Translations under genes and position numbers: made by a program
Shown here: in pieces, positions 44,507 to 54,975 of the stretch
Position numbering within the stretch: position 1 is the stretch's first letter
Layout: each line of letters starts with the position of its first letter
The notes under the pieces: model-generated
Told to the model about the DNA's origin: nothing
What the model saw: the letters and a program-made list of their open reading frames with translations, nothing else
The model's database searches: none
Source of the DNA: an uncultured Clostridia bacterium
Lineage (GTDB): Bacteria; Bacillota; Clostridia; Christensenellales; CAG-314
Length of the DNA: 64,000 nt
Assembly: GCA_944364615.1 (NCBI GenBank)
Contig: CALVWF010000007.1
Span: 32,049-96,048, forward strand
Reading direction: 5' to 3'

Positions 44507-45913
44507 TTACATATAAGGTACAAAGTGATATTTTTCCATCCAATCGGCAAGTAACCGTTCAAATTTTGCCGTCACGTCACTGTATTCTGGCAACAAAGCG
44601 AGGTTTGTCATCTCGTACTTGTCGGCATTGACGTCGTACAGTTCGGAGATGTCGCCAAAGTTTTTTACGTACTTGAATCCGTCCTTTTCCACGGACAAAG
44701 CGACGTGTTTCGTAAAGTGTCCGTGAGTTACGGAAACAAAATATTTTCTGCGTGAAGGCGACAGCAAACTTTCAGAGGGGCGGTCGTCTTCGAATTTCAG
44801 ACCCGCGCTTTGCAATATGGTCGCCGGAATGTCCAGATTGGAAGCGGGACGTGCGTCGCGCACACCACCTTTGACATCGGGACTGTACACCGCAAGAGGA
44901 ACGTGCAGTACTTCCGCGCTCATATACGCATCCTTGTCGACATGTCCCCCGTGCGAACACAGCGCATCTCCGTGGTCGGCGGACCATATTATAACGGTGT
45001 CCTTGTCCATGCCGAGGCTGAACACCTTGTCCACTATGCGTCCCGCGGCGTAATCCGCAAGAGTATTTTGAGCATAGGCGTATCTGAGCATCTTTTTCCA
45101 TTTGTTTTCGTCAAATGCCGTCGGCAAAATTATATTTCCGCCCATATTCAGACCGAGTGCGTTTTCCTTACGGTAAACCTCGGGCTTGTCTTTCAAATCG
45201 TCAGATATGCTCGGATAAAGTTCGATGTCCTTTTCGTCATACATATCCAGAAATCTTTGCGTCGGGAAATAGGGCTGATGCGGTCCCCAGAAATCCACTC
45301 GCAAAGTGAACGGGCGTTTACCGTCCTTTAACTTTTCCAACTGTTCACAGGCGCAATTGGCAAGATAAAAACATTCGTGTGCGTCATCTTCCGCCATAAG
45401 TTGTCCGAAACTGAGCGTAAAGAGATTGTCTATCTGTCTTATCGGGACGTCCGCACCGCTGTAAAACCTGTCGGTATCCGACAAACCTATTTCCACGTGC
45501 GCGACGGGATCTTCCGTAAGTCCGTGCTTTTTAAGATATTTACCGTAATTTTCGTACTTATACGGACTGCTGTATCCTTCGGGAGTAAATCCCTTGCACC
45601 CGAAAAAGGAACTTTCCTTTTCGCCTGCGTGCCATTTGCCGAAATAGTAATTGTCGTAACCGTTGTCCCGCAAAATGTCCAGATAGGTTTTCTCGGTAAA
45701 AGACGAACAGACTCCGTTGTTGTAAAGCCCGTGCTGATGCGCATACAGTCCGTTCAAAACACTTCTTCGCGCGGGACAACACAGCGGAGTAACAGTACGC
45801 GCATTGACAAAGTTTGTGCTTTTAGCCGCAAATTTGTCGTAATTGGGACGTTTTACCGCATTGTGGCGGTAAAACAACTGATGATCCTGCATTATAAGAA
45901 CGACGTTTTTCAT
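44507..45913 (-). CDS. Sulfatase (formylglycine type)
   Basis: A 468-residue arylsulfatase-superfamily enzyme. The modification motif C-x-P-x-R is Cys45-Cys-Pro-Ala-Arg49 (TPLCCPARRSVLNG). The start MKNVVLIMQDHQ supplies the usual metal Asp. YYFGKWHAGE gives the conserved Lys-x-His, and WSADHGDALCSHG the later metal residues. It has no signal peptide, so it may act inside the cell on imported sulfated sugars. The start at 45913 has GGGAGA four bases upstream. Neighbours are its maturase and a LacI-type regulator. Confidence 0.92.
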   Translation of the reverse strand: MKNVVLIMQDHQLFYRHNAVKRPNYDKFAAKSTNFVNARTVTPLCCPARRSVLNGLYAHQHGLYNNGVCSSFTEKTYLDILRDNGYDNYYFGKWHAGEKESSFFGCKGFTPEGYSSPYKYENYGKYLKKHGLTEDPVAHVEIGLSDTDRFYSGADVPIRQIDNLFTLSFGQLMAEDDAHECFYLANCACEQLEKLKDGKRPFTLRVDFWGPHQPYFPTQRFLDMYDEKDIELYPSISDDLKDKPEVYRKENALGLNMGGNIILPTAFDENKWKKMLRYAYAQNTLADYAAGRIVDKVFSLGMDKDTVIIWSADHGDALCSHGGHVDKDAYMSAEVLHVPLAVYSPDVKGGVRDARPASNLDIPATILQSAGLKFEDDRPSESLLSPSRRKYFVSVTHGHFTKHVALSVEKDGFKYVKNFGDISELYDVNADKYEMTNLALLPEYSDVTAKFERLLADWMEKYHFVPYM

Positions 45914-45926
45914 TTGCTCTCCCTGC

Positions 45927-45962
45927 ACATAAGGAGGGAAGGTTTCCCCTCCCTCCTTATGT
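45927..45962 (-). other. Perfect 12-bp hairpin between the sulfatase remnants and the sulfatase
   Basis: ACATAAGGAGGG (45927-45938) pairs with CCCTCCTTATGT (45951-45962). It overlaps the stop of the broken gene and ends 14 bases before the sulfatase start. There is no T run. It may separate the stability of the two message halves. Confidence 0.6.
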
Positions 45963-46739
45963 CAAACATTTATAAGAGGAATATTGTCACGCTGTTCAAT
46001 CTGCCAATTGTACAGCATGGTTTTCATTAAACCGATAATACCCTGTTTGTCCTTTTCGAATATCAGATTGTTCATTTCGAAAGGATCTTCTTTGAGATTG
46101 TACAATTCGTCTATATCGTTGGCGTAATAAGTATATTTGTAATCACCGAAATACACCGTTCGCGCACGAGTGTCGGAAAAGTGTCCGTTTGTGGTACACA
46201 CCATATATTCGCGCGGAGACGCTTGCCCGTACATAAGGTCAAGCAAACTCATTCCCGGCACCTCGTAGTCAAAAGACAGGTCAAATGCGTCAAGCATTGT
46301 GACGGGCACGTCGTTGGTGTTTACAAATTACGGGCGATTTAGGTTCGGGCAACGGTTCGCGTTGCTCTACCGTGATGTTTATTTCCTTTGTGTCGGAATA
46401 AACGTCTGCGCTGTTTACCGCACGGTAACGTGCGACGTACGCTCCGACGCTGTCGGGAGTAAACGTATTAGTCACGTTTCCTTTGCCGGAAAACTTTTCG
46501 TCGTTGTCTTTGAACACTTGGACGGTTATACTGTCGGAAATGTCGCCGTCTGTGCTGTCTGTGGCAGTTGCCGACGGCAATGTCACGCTCTGTCCCAGTT
46601 CGCAACGCAACGGACTCTGGCTGACGGTAAGTTGCGGCTTTTCTGCGGGAGTAGGTTGTTGCGGAGTACATGCCGTCAGTCCGAACAACATTGTAAGCAC
46701 CAGTATCACAGGCACTATTCTTGTTACAAAGGTTTTCAT
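45962..46739 (-). pseudogene. Lipoprotein-sulfatase with internal deletion and frame change
   Basis: The first part (46739 to about 46325) starts MKTFVTRIVPVILVLTML, has lipobox LTAC, and an Ig-like region with LGQSVTLPSATATDSTDGDI. It then runs out of frame after PEPKSPVI. The second part (about 46320-45962) is the C-terminal third of a sulfatase: NTNDVPVTMLDAFDL, MVCTTNGHFSDTRA and DELYNLKEDPFEMNNL. The whole catalytic N-terminal two-thirds, including the formylglycine site, is missing between them. A deletion of roughly 1 kb in an ancestral surface sulfatase explains this. It is downstream of the LacI-type gene. Confidence 0.85.
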
Positions 46740-47719
46740 TTTGCCCCTCCTGTTTCCAATTGAACGTCCACTTTAACGTATTGTCGACCGGCATTGGACT
46801 CCAATCGGTTTTTTAATATTTCAATGGCTGTGTCCGCCATCAGTTTCTTGTCGGTATCTATTGTGACAATGCTTTCAAATACCTTGAAATGCGAATGTAT
46901 GTTGTCGTAACCCGTCACTTCCGTTTTGCGGACGCGCTCGTCGGCGGAAGAACATATGTAAGCGCGCGTTTCCAAAGCCATTATGTCGTTGAAACAGAAT
47001 ATAGCGTCGGGAATTCTGTCCGACTGCACCAGACGCGCTGTTAAATCGCCGCAATTTTCGTTCGTACACATTACGACGTTGTCGCGGTCGAACTTGATAC
47101 CGTGCTCGTTTAACGCCTGTTTCATTCCGGAATAACGCTGTTCGGCGCACTGAAGATTTACGCTGTACATCATTATGTCGGTATAACCGCGCCGAGCAAA
47201 ATAGTTTCCCATTAAATATCCGCCCTTGTAATCGTCGGAAAATATACAGTCCACATACGGATTTTCACAACTACGTCCTATCAAAATCAGTGGTTTTTTG
47301 TGTTTTTGCAACATTTCGCACACTTCGTCTGTGGGCTGCATGAACGTCAGCACCGCATCAACATTGTGCGCAAGCATTTTACGGGCAACGTCCGTTTCCA
47401 TCATGCAACTGACGCTCGGTTCTACGAAAAACATCGACGAATATCCCATTTGTCTCAACGATTCGTTGATCAACGAACACATTACAGAAAAATAGGGGTT
47501 GAGTATGTTTCCGTACAATACGCCCACAACGTTTGTTTTGCCCGTACGCAAAGACGACGCCGAGTAATTGGGAACGTATCCCATCTGCTCTGCCAGCAAA
47601 CGCACCCTTTCTTTCGTGCTCTGAGAGATGCTCTTGTCATCCCTGAACACTTTGGAAATTGAATTGACAGTCAGATTTGCCACCTGCGCTATATCCTTCA
47701 AAGTGCACCTTTTTCCCAC
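46736..47719 (-). CDS. LacI-family transcriptional regulator
   Basis: A 327-residue repressor. The helix-turn-helix and hinge helix are in TLKDIAQVANLTVNSISKVF (about 5-24) and the following 35 residues. A periplasmic-binding-like sugar domain follows (VVGVLYGNILNPYFSVMC, CIFSDDYKGGYLMGNYF, DAIFCFNDIMALETRAY). It precedes the sulfatase genes on the same strand and probably controls them in response to a sugar. A promoter lies at 47795-47823 and a GTTAAC-centred near-palindrome at 47774-47790 could be its operator. Confidence 0.93.
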   Translation of the reverse strand: MGKRCTLKDIAQVANLTVNSISKVFRDDKSISQSTKERVRLLAEQMGYVPNYSASSLRTGKTNVVGVLYGNILNPYFSVMCSLINESLRQMGYSSMFFVEPSVSCMMETDVARKMLAHNVDAVLTFMQPTDEVCEMLQKHKKPLILIGRSCENPYVDCIFSDDYKGGYLMGNYFARRGYTDIMMYSVNLQCAEQRYSGMKQALNEHGIKFDRDNVVMCTNENCGDLTARLVQSDRIPDAIFCFNDIMALETRAYICSSADERVRKTEVTGYDNIHSHFKVFESIVTIDTDKKLMADTAIEILKNRLESNAGRQYVKVDVQLETGGAK

Positions 47720-47794
47720 GGATTTCCTCCTTTTTAACCTTTTTTGCTCTGAAAAAGTTGTTTTTGCAATTTAGTTTATCGTTAACCTAAGTCA

Positions 47795-47823
47795 AGTATA
47801 GCAAAGAGAAAAGGCTTTGTCAA
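47795..47823 (-). promoter_or_regulatory. Sigma-A promoter of the LacI-type gene
   Basis: On the minus strand: TTGACA (47823-47818), 17 bases, TATACT (47800-47795). The likely start site falls beside the GTTAAC palindrome, compatible with autoregulation. Confidence 0.75.
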
Positions 47824-48198
47824 TACCGAATTTTTATTTTTTTTACATTATTCAACTGCCTGCCTCACGACGAAACGACTAGTGCCGATCCGCCGTGAAG
47901 GCTGTTGTTACCGTCTTTAAAAATCGTTTTGGCACAGTCGGGAACGATTTGCGATTAACGGTGATACAATCACCTTGAGGTTGCACATCGTATGCGTTTT
48001 GCAAATCACACGATACGCGGTATTTTTCGGGGTGCCGATTGCTTGTCGTCCGTTACGTCGCCAAATACAAAACCCGCCGTTTTACAATTTCTGACGCCGG
48101 GTTCTGGCCTATGCCGAAGTACATTTGTTTTTGTGATTTAGTCTCTGCCGTTTACCGTGTGCAACGGACAAATCAAATATTTTACAGGAGGTAACAAA
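47824..48198. other. Intergenic region before the toxin island
   Basis: No gene is visible. Some short inverted repeats are present (for example near 47990-48015, CGTATG...CGATACG) but no clear promoter for the holin gene. The last bases give CAGGAGGTAACAAA for 48199. Confidence 0.45.
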
Positions 48199-48507
48199 AT
48201 GAACTTTACTGCAGTACCGATAATTGTAATTTGCTGTTATCTGTGCGGTGAAATATACAAGGCAATATTTCGCAATCGCACGGATGCCTACAAATTCATT
48301 CCCGTCGTAACATCTGTAATGGGTGGAATACTGGGAACAATTATTTTTCTGACAAATCCCGAAGTTATACTTGACGCTCCCAATATATGGGTGGCAATAG
48401 GCATCGGCGTTGTCAGCGGCGCGTCCGCAACCGGCGCAAATCAGATAATCAAACAAATATTTCAACAAAATCAGAACCAATCGGAAAAGGAGGAAAAAGA
48501 TGAATAA
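48199..48507 (+). CDS. Holin-like membrane protein
   Basis: A 102-residue protein, ATG after CAGGAGGTAACAAA. It has three hydrophobic segments (about 5-20, 33-52, 64-85) and a charged C-terminal tail QNQSEKEEKDE. The segments KFIPVVTSVMGGILG, TNPEVI and IGVVSGASATGANQIIKQ match the small phage holin family that includes the TcdE/BhlA-like proteins. Its last eight bases overlap the start of the RHS gene, so the two are coupled. No other phage gene is present. Confidence 0.8.
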   Translation: MNFTAVPIIVICCYLCGEIYKAIFRNRTDAYKFIPVVTSVMGGILGTIIFLTNPEVILDAPNIWVAIGIGVVSGASATGANQIIKQIFQQNQNQSEKEEKDE

Positions 48508-51500
48508 CTTTAATGAGGCATTAGCAGGATTAGACGGTGGCGGCGGAAGTTCGAATGACGACATAATGCCCGTAACATTCGAAATACAAATGTACAAGAC
48601 AACGGCGTCCTCGCAAGACACGGAAACATCGTTACTGTGCACTGCCGAACAACCCGTTTTTGTAAAAATCACGGCTACACGCGTCATGGATTTAAAAACC
48701 GTTACGAAAGCGCTGTTAAAATACGCAAATCTGGCGGCACGGCAACGGGAATGGCACTTTACTACGCAACGGCAAACAATACGGTATACTACCACTCTTC
48801 ACACGTTGCGGTAAAAGAAATCACTTCGGGCGGAGCGTCGTATCTTACGGCAAATTTAAGCAACATTGTCGAAGACGACGTAAACAATGGATTGCCGATA
48901 TATCTTGCGCTTGTACCTGCGGAGAACTCGACGTCCGCTTGTCTTGTGGAAAACCATTTAAGCGCAAATGCTCCGGAAATAAATTTAACCTACCTCGCAG
49001 ACGACGATTTTATTCCAAACGTTCCTGTAATCGAAAACAGCGTAGGCTCGAAAGGCAAATATACCATAAACGTACGCAACGGCAAATTGTTTTATTCGCA
49101 AAGCGTTTTTGCGGCTAACGGCAACTGCTTGCCCTTCAACCTTTCCGTCACATACAACGCAAGCGACCGAGACAACAATGCTCCCAACGGAACAACGGGC
49201 GTTATGAAAGGATGGACGTTCAATTACGCTCAGACATTGAGAAGTATAGGCAGCGATTACGTTTATCTTGACGGAACGCACAAATACCACACGTTTAAAA
49301 AAGCGCAAAACTCCGATTACACTTACAATGACGTAAGTGCGGTAAACGGCAGTTATCTTACCACGCTAAATTCTCAATACGAAATATCCGACGGTAAGAC
49401 AACAACCTTAAAATTCGATCAGAACAAACGATTGGAAAAGATAAGCGTACAACAAGGCAGTGCCGTAAAAAGCAACGACATTACCTACGACGCCGAAGGC
49501 AGACTTTCCACCGTGACGGACGGCAGGGGATATACTTACAGTCTGCAGTATCTGAGCGGTCAAATAATAGTTTACAAAGGAGCGTCTGACGATTCGGACA
49601 AAGAAACGCTTGCACAAATAACGCTTGATGCCGACGGAAGAATAACCGAGATTAAATACGCTCGTTCCTCCGAAACTTACACATTCGAGTACAATCTTTC
49701 AGATAAACTTTATAGCGTGTACGACTCTGCAACACAGCAAACGACAACATTCAACTACAACCAAAGCGAAAAAATATCTTCCGTTTACGATCAGGTATAT
49801 AAAAACGGAATAAGTGCACCCGTTCAATCGCGTTTCCTGTCGTATAAGTATATGCACAGTTATGTTGACACCGTACCCTATTCGACAAACATCGCTATGT
49901 CCACCAATACCGCGGGATATGAATTTGACGCCAACGGAGAAGTCGTAAGCATGTCCGATGGACCGGTGGCGGCCCTTGTGAAAGGTAAAGCGTTTGTATA
50001 CAAAGACGACTTTGTCAGTCAGACAATAACCACCGACCTCAAGCCGATACACAGTTTCGAATTTAACAAAAACAGTATGCCCGCGTCGGAGTACACTCTT
50101 TCGCCTTCGGCAAATTACTCCGAATATTCAAGTATTTACCAATACGTGGATTTAACGGGCAAACCGACAAACGACTATGTATTTTCCGCCGAAGCAGTAA
50201 TCGACAACGATGAATGGGGGGAAGGTTCAAACCCTACTGCCGTATCGGCAACGCTTTTGTGTGCGGATGAAGAAGAGGGCACATTGCATTTTGATCCCAA
50301 TCAGAATACGTGTCAGTTCCGCGCCACGATAGTAAACATCAACCCTACTTCCGTTAAATTACAGGCAAAAATCAGCGTCACCAATACTACCGGCAACGTA
50401 AGATTTAAAAACCTTAAAATTACGCCACTTTCTTCGGCTATTTCCCGATACTGTGTAAACAAAAGTTTAAACGGAATGGAAACGCACACCGAACACAACT
50501 CAAACGGTAGCGCAACCTGGTACGAGATGCAGAAATGCACATTGTACTGCGATGAAGAAAACGGAGTTACAAACGTTGCGTTTACTTTCAGGGATCACCT
50601 GCTGACGCAAATGAGCATGTCGAAAAACCCCGATTCATACAATGTTTGGTACAACGACGGTAAAGGAATGTTTACAAGCGTAGGGTATACGTCTCTGGCT
50701 TTTCCGTCACACTCCTACTCCTTGTCCAACGTTAAATTTGCTACCGTGCAATCGTCGTCAAACAGAACAACGTTTACTTATATTGACCAGCCGACGACAG
50801 ATTCAGGCAATCTGTTTAAAGTAAAAAGCGTAATCAACGGTATTGCTCCGGATTCTTCTTCTGCCGTACCTGTGGCAGAATCGGCGGAAGAGTACGATCA
50901 GTATTTCCGTGTATGCAAGTCAACGGACATAAACGGCATTGAAACGACTTATTCTTACGACAGCTACGGAAATGTAATTTCAGTAACGACAAACCCTGCG
51001 TCCAACACAAGTCTTAACGTAAAGCAATCGTTTACATACAACGCAAACCATGACATTGCTACCGAAACAGACTATCGCACATGGGAAGTTTACCAAACTT
51101 CCTATACCTACAATGACCAAAATCTGCTGACCTCGGTCAAAACGCCGATAAACCAGACGACAAATTACACCTATACGGCGGATCAGGAAAAACTGCAAAG
51201 CGTTTCCGCAACGCTTTCTTTGCCTTACTACACCGCAACCAACGGTCTTGCATACAACGGGGACTTTGTGGACAGTCTTACGGCAAACGGCACGACGTTC
51301 AGATTCGCCTACGACGAAAGAAACGATGTCAAATCAGTGTCTGTAAAATCAACGGAAGATGAAACGGTGTTCAATTTCGAAAGTCAATCAAACGTCGACG
51401 ATCCGCAGAATGCAAGTCGTATTGTAACCTTCGGCAACGGTCACAAGGTAAAATACTGTTACGACAACTACGGCAGACTGATTGAAGTTCGGGACACTAC

Positions 51501-53697
51501 GGATGTTCACAAACTGCTTGCGTTTTATATTTACAGCACCGACATCCTGCCTGCGGATACTCAGATTACCAATCCCAAAGACCCGCAATTAATACGCACG
51601 TCGGACGCTTTGCTGCGCAGAGCTATAATGCTTACTTCGCAGACGGAAGCGGTTGTGACCGACTACATTTACAATGACTTCAAGACGCTTGAAAAAACCG
51701 AACGCCATGTTAAACCCGTAACGGTAAGCCTGACGGACAACGTCTTTACACTTACGATAAACACGTCGCAAGCACTGTCCGACTGCTCGGTGGAAATTAC
51801 GCAAAAAGACGTTTACGGACGTAATTTGAATACTAATGTAGAATGTGAAAGCAATATAAATTTGCTCAACTCATGCACTTACGAAAGTTTTGCGTCCGAT
51901 TCGGTAACACAGCAAATTACGGAAGTAAAGTCCGCAAACACTTCTTTGGCAACCGTTCAGACCGACTACACTACAGACAGTTTAAAGCGTATGCAATCGG
52001 CAAAGGTCACCGTAAACGGCAACGGCTACTCAAGAGACATTGCGTACGTACCAAGACAGACAAGAACTCTGATTCCCGGGCCGGGAGGCGGTGGCGGCGG
52101 CACTATCGAACCTTGGTCATTAAACTCTATCGGATACAAAACCGAAACGGTAGGCACTACTTACTATCCGTCCCTTGTAACAACCAAGGAGCTTCGCAAC
52201 AATTCCGCTGTCGAAACCGAGTCTCTCAGCTTGACTTACGACGCCAACGGCAATATTACAACATACGGCTACAACACTTACACCTACGACAAGTTTAACC
52301 GCCTTACAAGGGAAAACAATTACTATCTTGACAAGACAATAACATGGGAGTATGATGTAGGTGGAAACATTACGTCACGTAAAGAATATGCTTTTACTAC
52401 AAGCACTACTACTCTCGGTACACCTATCAAAACGTATACCTATGCTTACGGCAGTGACTGGAAAGACCAGCTTACTTCTTTCGACGGCAAAACATGCGTA
52501 TACGACCTTGCAGGTAATCCTACCACTTACAAAGGCAACGCTCTCACTTGGGAAGGCAGATTGCTCAAGACGTTTACTTACAGTCCCTTTACCTTTACAA
52601 TGAATTACACCGTTGACGGACAACGCGTGTCGAAGGTAAAGTCGTACTACGGCGGTTCGACGTCGCACTACTACACCTACAACGGATCTACCTTAGTGCA
52701 GGAAAAGATTGTTACTTCGGGAAGTCAGACCACAGAGTACCTTACATTCCTTTACAACAGTGAAGGTCCTACAGGGTTTGTTTACAACAATACACTGTAT
52801 ACTTACCGCAAGAACATATTCGGAGACATTATTGCTGTATACAACGGTACTTCCAAAGTAGCCGAATATGCCTACGACGCTTACGGCAATTGCAGAGTAA
52901 TTACCGGCAGTAACATAGGTACTCTCAACCCCTTCCGTTACCGTGGCTACTACTTCGACGAAGACATGAAGTTGTACTACCTGCAATCCAGATACTACGA
53001 CCCGGAAACAGGACGCTTCATCAACGCCGACGACGTAAGCTATCTTGACCCCGAAACAATTCACGGTCTCAATCTCTACGCTTACTGCCTCAACAACCCG
53101 GTAATGTTTATTGACCCCACAGGACATGAGGTTCAGTGGTGGCAATGGTTAATTCTAGGCATTGTTGCTGTGGCTTCAACTGTATTTGCAATTGCAACAA
53201 TGGGAGTAGGTTTTGCAATTGCTTCCACTGTAGCCAGCGCAGCAATAGGCGCCTTGTACGGATACTCAATGGCACAAATAACAGGGCAAGATGTTGGTGA
53301 AAGCATTGGAATTAGTGTTTTAACATCTATAGCCTTGGGTAACCTTGCTTCAACTTTTGCCTACAGCATAAGTAAGCTTTCGATAACTTCTTTTAAAGGA
53401 TTTATGTACAATTTTCTGACCAGTGCCTTAATTGGAGGTTTTTCTGAATATATTGCTCAATCTGCCACAAACGGCAATTCAATAGACTTTGGAAAGATAA
53501 TCTTATCTGGGACAGTATGGGGGTTATTAAATAGCGTTAATATAGTCTTAGGGGTTATAACCGAAATAAATGTTGCTACTACTTTAATAGGTGGTTATAT
53601 ATATAGCGCCCTTACAGGCATGATAGGATTTCTTATAGATTTCTTTAAACAAGGCGGATATAAGCCTAAGAGGAGAAACAATGAAACAAACCCTTAA
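48500..53697 (+). CDS. YD-repeat/RHS polymorphic toxin (frame shifts once near residue 66)
   Basis: About 1,730 residues if joined. The ATG at 48500 has AAAAGGAGG upstream and opens MNNFNEALAGLDGGGGSSND, with no signal peptide. This frame would stop at 48814; the rest is open in the -1 frame from before 48700. Residues about 70-160 look like a DNRLRE-type beta domain. YD repeats fill about 250-1500. The RHS-associated core reads YYLQSRYYDPETGRFINADD and NLYAYCLNNPVMFIDPTGH. After it comes a 190-residue toxin region that is hydrophobic and glycine-rich with a basic tail (GGYKPKRRNNETNP). The next gene overlaps by 17 bases and is the likely immunity gene. Bases 52604-53110 recur in every cassette downstream. 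Confidence 0.85.
48691..48697 (+). other. Candidate -1 frameshift site T TTA AAA
   Basis: In the 48500 frame the codons are GAT TTA AAA ACC. The heptamer T TTA AAA fits the X XXY YYZ slippery rule, and a -1 slip leads directly to AAC CGT TAC GAA, the open frame of the 1,660-residue remainder. No upstream Shine-Dalgarno-like stimulator is evident. A simple one-base indel in the A run is the competing explanation. Confidence 0.45.
52328..52356 (+). promoter_or_regulatory. Promoter-like sequence inside the RHS gene
   Basis: TTGACA (52328-52333), 17 bases and TATGAT (52351-52356) lie within the codons for YLDKTITWEYDVG. The same element heads cassette 4 at 60123-60151. It may transcribe the toxin end and immunity genes separately. 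Confidence 0.5.
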
Positions 53698-54220
53698 TAA
53701 AAAAACTGAATATTTGTGTCGCATTGATAATTCACTGTTTGCCACAGTAACAATGAACATTCTATTTCTGTTCCTTTCTGTTTCGGCATTTGGAATTTTA
53801 ATATTGGACATGAATTTAGCCAATACAACATCTATTTATGCGAAAACTTCAATAGCTATATTAATTGCTTTGTCAATGATCTACATTACATATACTTCCG
53901 TCTATATCGGTCGTAGAGAAAGTTTCCGTTTTTTAGCCATAGTTAACGATACTATACGTATACAAAACAAGAAAGGTGATTGCGTACTTATAGAACGAAA
54001 ACTGCAAGACATCACAAAAATAGTTGTTGTAAATGGTATCGGTGGAGCAATTGCGTTGGTAGATAACACTGGGCATTTTGGGAAAGGCGTATCGTTCAAC
54101 AGCGGAGAATATATAAAACTGGAATATTCTAAGAAAAAGCTACAGAATATTGCAAAAATTTTACATAACTGTCCCATTGAGAAGAGATATACTCACAAAC
54201 CTGATTTGTGGAATATCTAA
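53681..54220 (+). CDS. Probable immunity protein of the main RHS toxin
   Basis: A 179-residue membrane protein starting inside the toxin stop region (17-base overlap) with AAGAGGAGAAACA upstream. Two helices (about 24-45 and 57-80) precede a beta-rich, PH-like cytosolic domain (FLAIVNDTIRIQNKKGDC, KLQDITKIVVVNG). Position directly after a polymorphic toxin is the usual place for cognate immunity. Base composition is more AT-rich than the RHS core. I recognise no named immunity family. Confidence 0.75.
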   Translation: MKQTLNKKTEYLCRIDNSLFATVTMNILFLFLSVSAFGILILDMNLANTTSIYAKTSIAILIALSMIYITYTSVYIGRRESFRFLAIVNDTIRIQNKKGDCVLIERKLQDITKIVVVNGIGGAIALVDNTGHFGKGVSFNSGEYIKLEYSKKKLQNIAKILHNCPIEKRYTHKPDLWNI

Positions 54221-54249
54221 CGTTAGTGTGCTTTAATTGGGAGAATAGG

Positions 54250-54759
54250 ATGAAAAACAAACAACACAACGAATTGGCTTTGGACAACTATATAATATTT
54301 GATGGGATGTTGAACACTAAAAGTATAGAACGACTGGATAAATATTATGCATTATCTATAACTAAAATCATTGTTATTATTTTAGTCACTACATTTACCT
54401 GTGGTATTGTACTACTGTGTTTTGATACAGTCCCTAATATGTGGGCTTTTATTGCCTTTTGTGTTGGCCTGATTTTGAACACAATAATAGCAATGGCTGC
54501 GATGTTTACCCCCAGATATCCAAGTCGAATTGAAATAGACAACAATAATATACGCGTTGAATATGGAAACGGTAATCTTAACTTCACAGCAAACATTACT
54601 AGTGTACGTAAAGTATACGTTTATGCTGACTATTACGTTATTCGTTTCCGTTATAGCAAATATCGCTATACATTATGTCAAAAGGATTTAAACACCAACA
54701 ACACATTAAAAGACTTTGAAATGTTATTTGAAAATCTACTTATTAAAAAGCAAAAATAA
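54250..54759 (+). CDS. Second immunity-like membrane protein
   Basis: A 169-residue protein; the ATG at 54250 follows GGGAGAATAGG. Two helices (about 37-58 and 64-86) precede a beta-rich domain (RIEIDNNNIRVEYGNG). The ending LCQKDLNTNNTLKDFEMLFE is close to ICQKDLLVNGTLDDFEEAF in the immunity genes at 55904 and 63103, so it belongs to that family and probably matches a toxin no longer present, or adds protection. Confidence 0.72.
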   Translation: MKNKQHNELALDNYIIFDGMLNTKSIERLDKYYALSITKIIVIILVTTFTCGIVLLCFDTVPNMWAFIAFCVGLILNTIIAMAAMFTPRYPSRIEIDNNNIRVEYGNGNLNFTANITSVRKVYVYADYYVIRFRYSKYRYTLCQKDLNTNNTLKDFEMLFENLLIKKQK

Positions 54760-54797
54760 ACACCCTCTTATTGATTATGAAACAGCTTAATTGATTT

Positions 54798-54836
54798 GTG
54801 CGGAATTGGTATTTACCAATTTCGCACTTTTTTTCT
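54798..54836 (+). terminator. Rho-independent terminator after the first immunity pair
   Basis: GTGCGGAATTGGTA pairs with TACCAATTTCGCAC, one G-T type mismatch, followed by eight T residues (54828-54835). It ends the main operon just before cassette 1. Confidence 0.85.
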
Positions 54837-54899
54837 GTATAATAAATTTTATTATATTACTGAATTTTTGTAGTATGATACTGATTAAATATTCCACTA

Positions 54900-54928
54900 T
54901 TGACAATATTATTACTTAATTGTAAAAT
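54900..54928 (+). promoter_or_regulatory. Cassette 1 promoter
   Basis: TTGACA (54900-54905), 17 bases and TAAAAT (54923-54928), 48 bases before the first possible start codon of the cassette. Confidence 0.75.
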
Positions 54929-54975
54929 AAATATTAAATTCAATAGTTCTTTAATACACCGTTGACGGACAACGC

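Noticed and set aside
48199..48507. Prophage
   Set aside because: Only a holin-like gene is present; no terminase, portal, capsid, integrase or endolysin gene is visible nearby.
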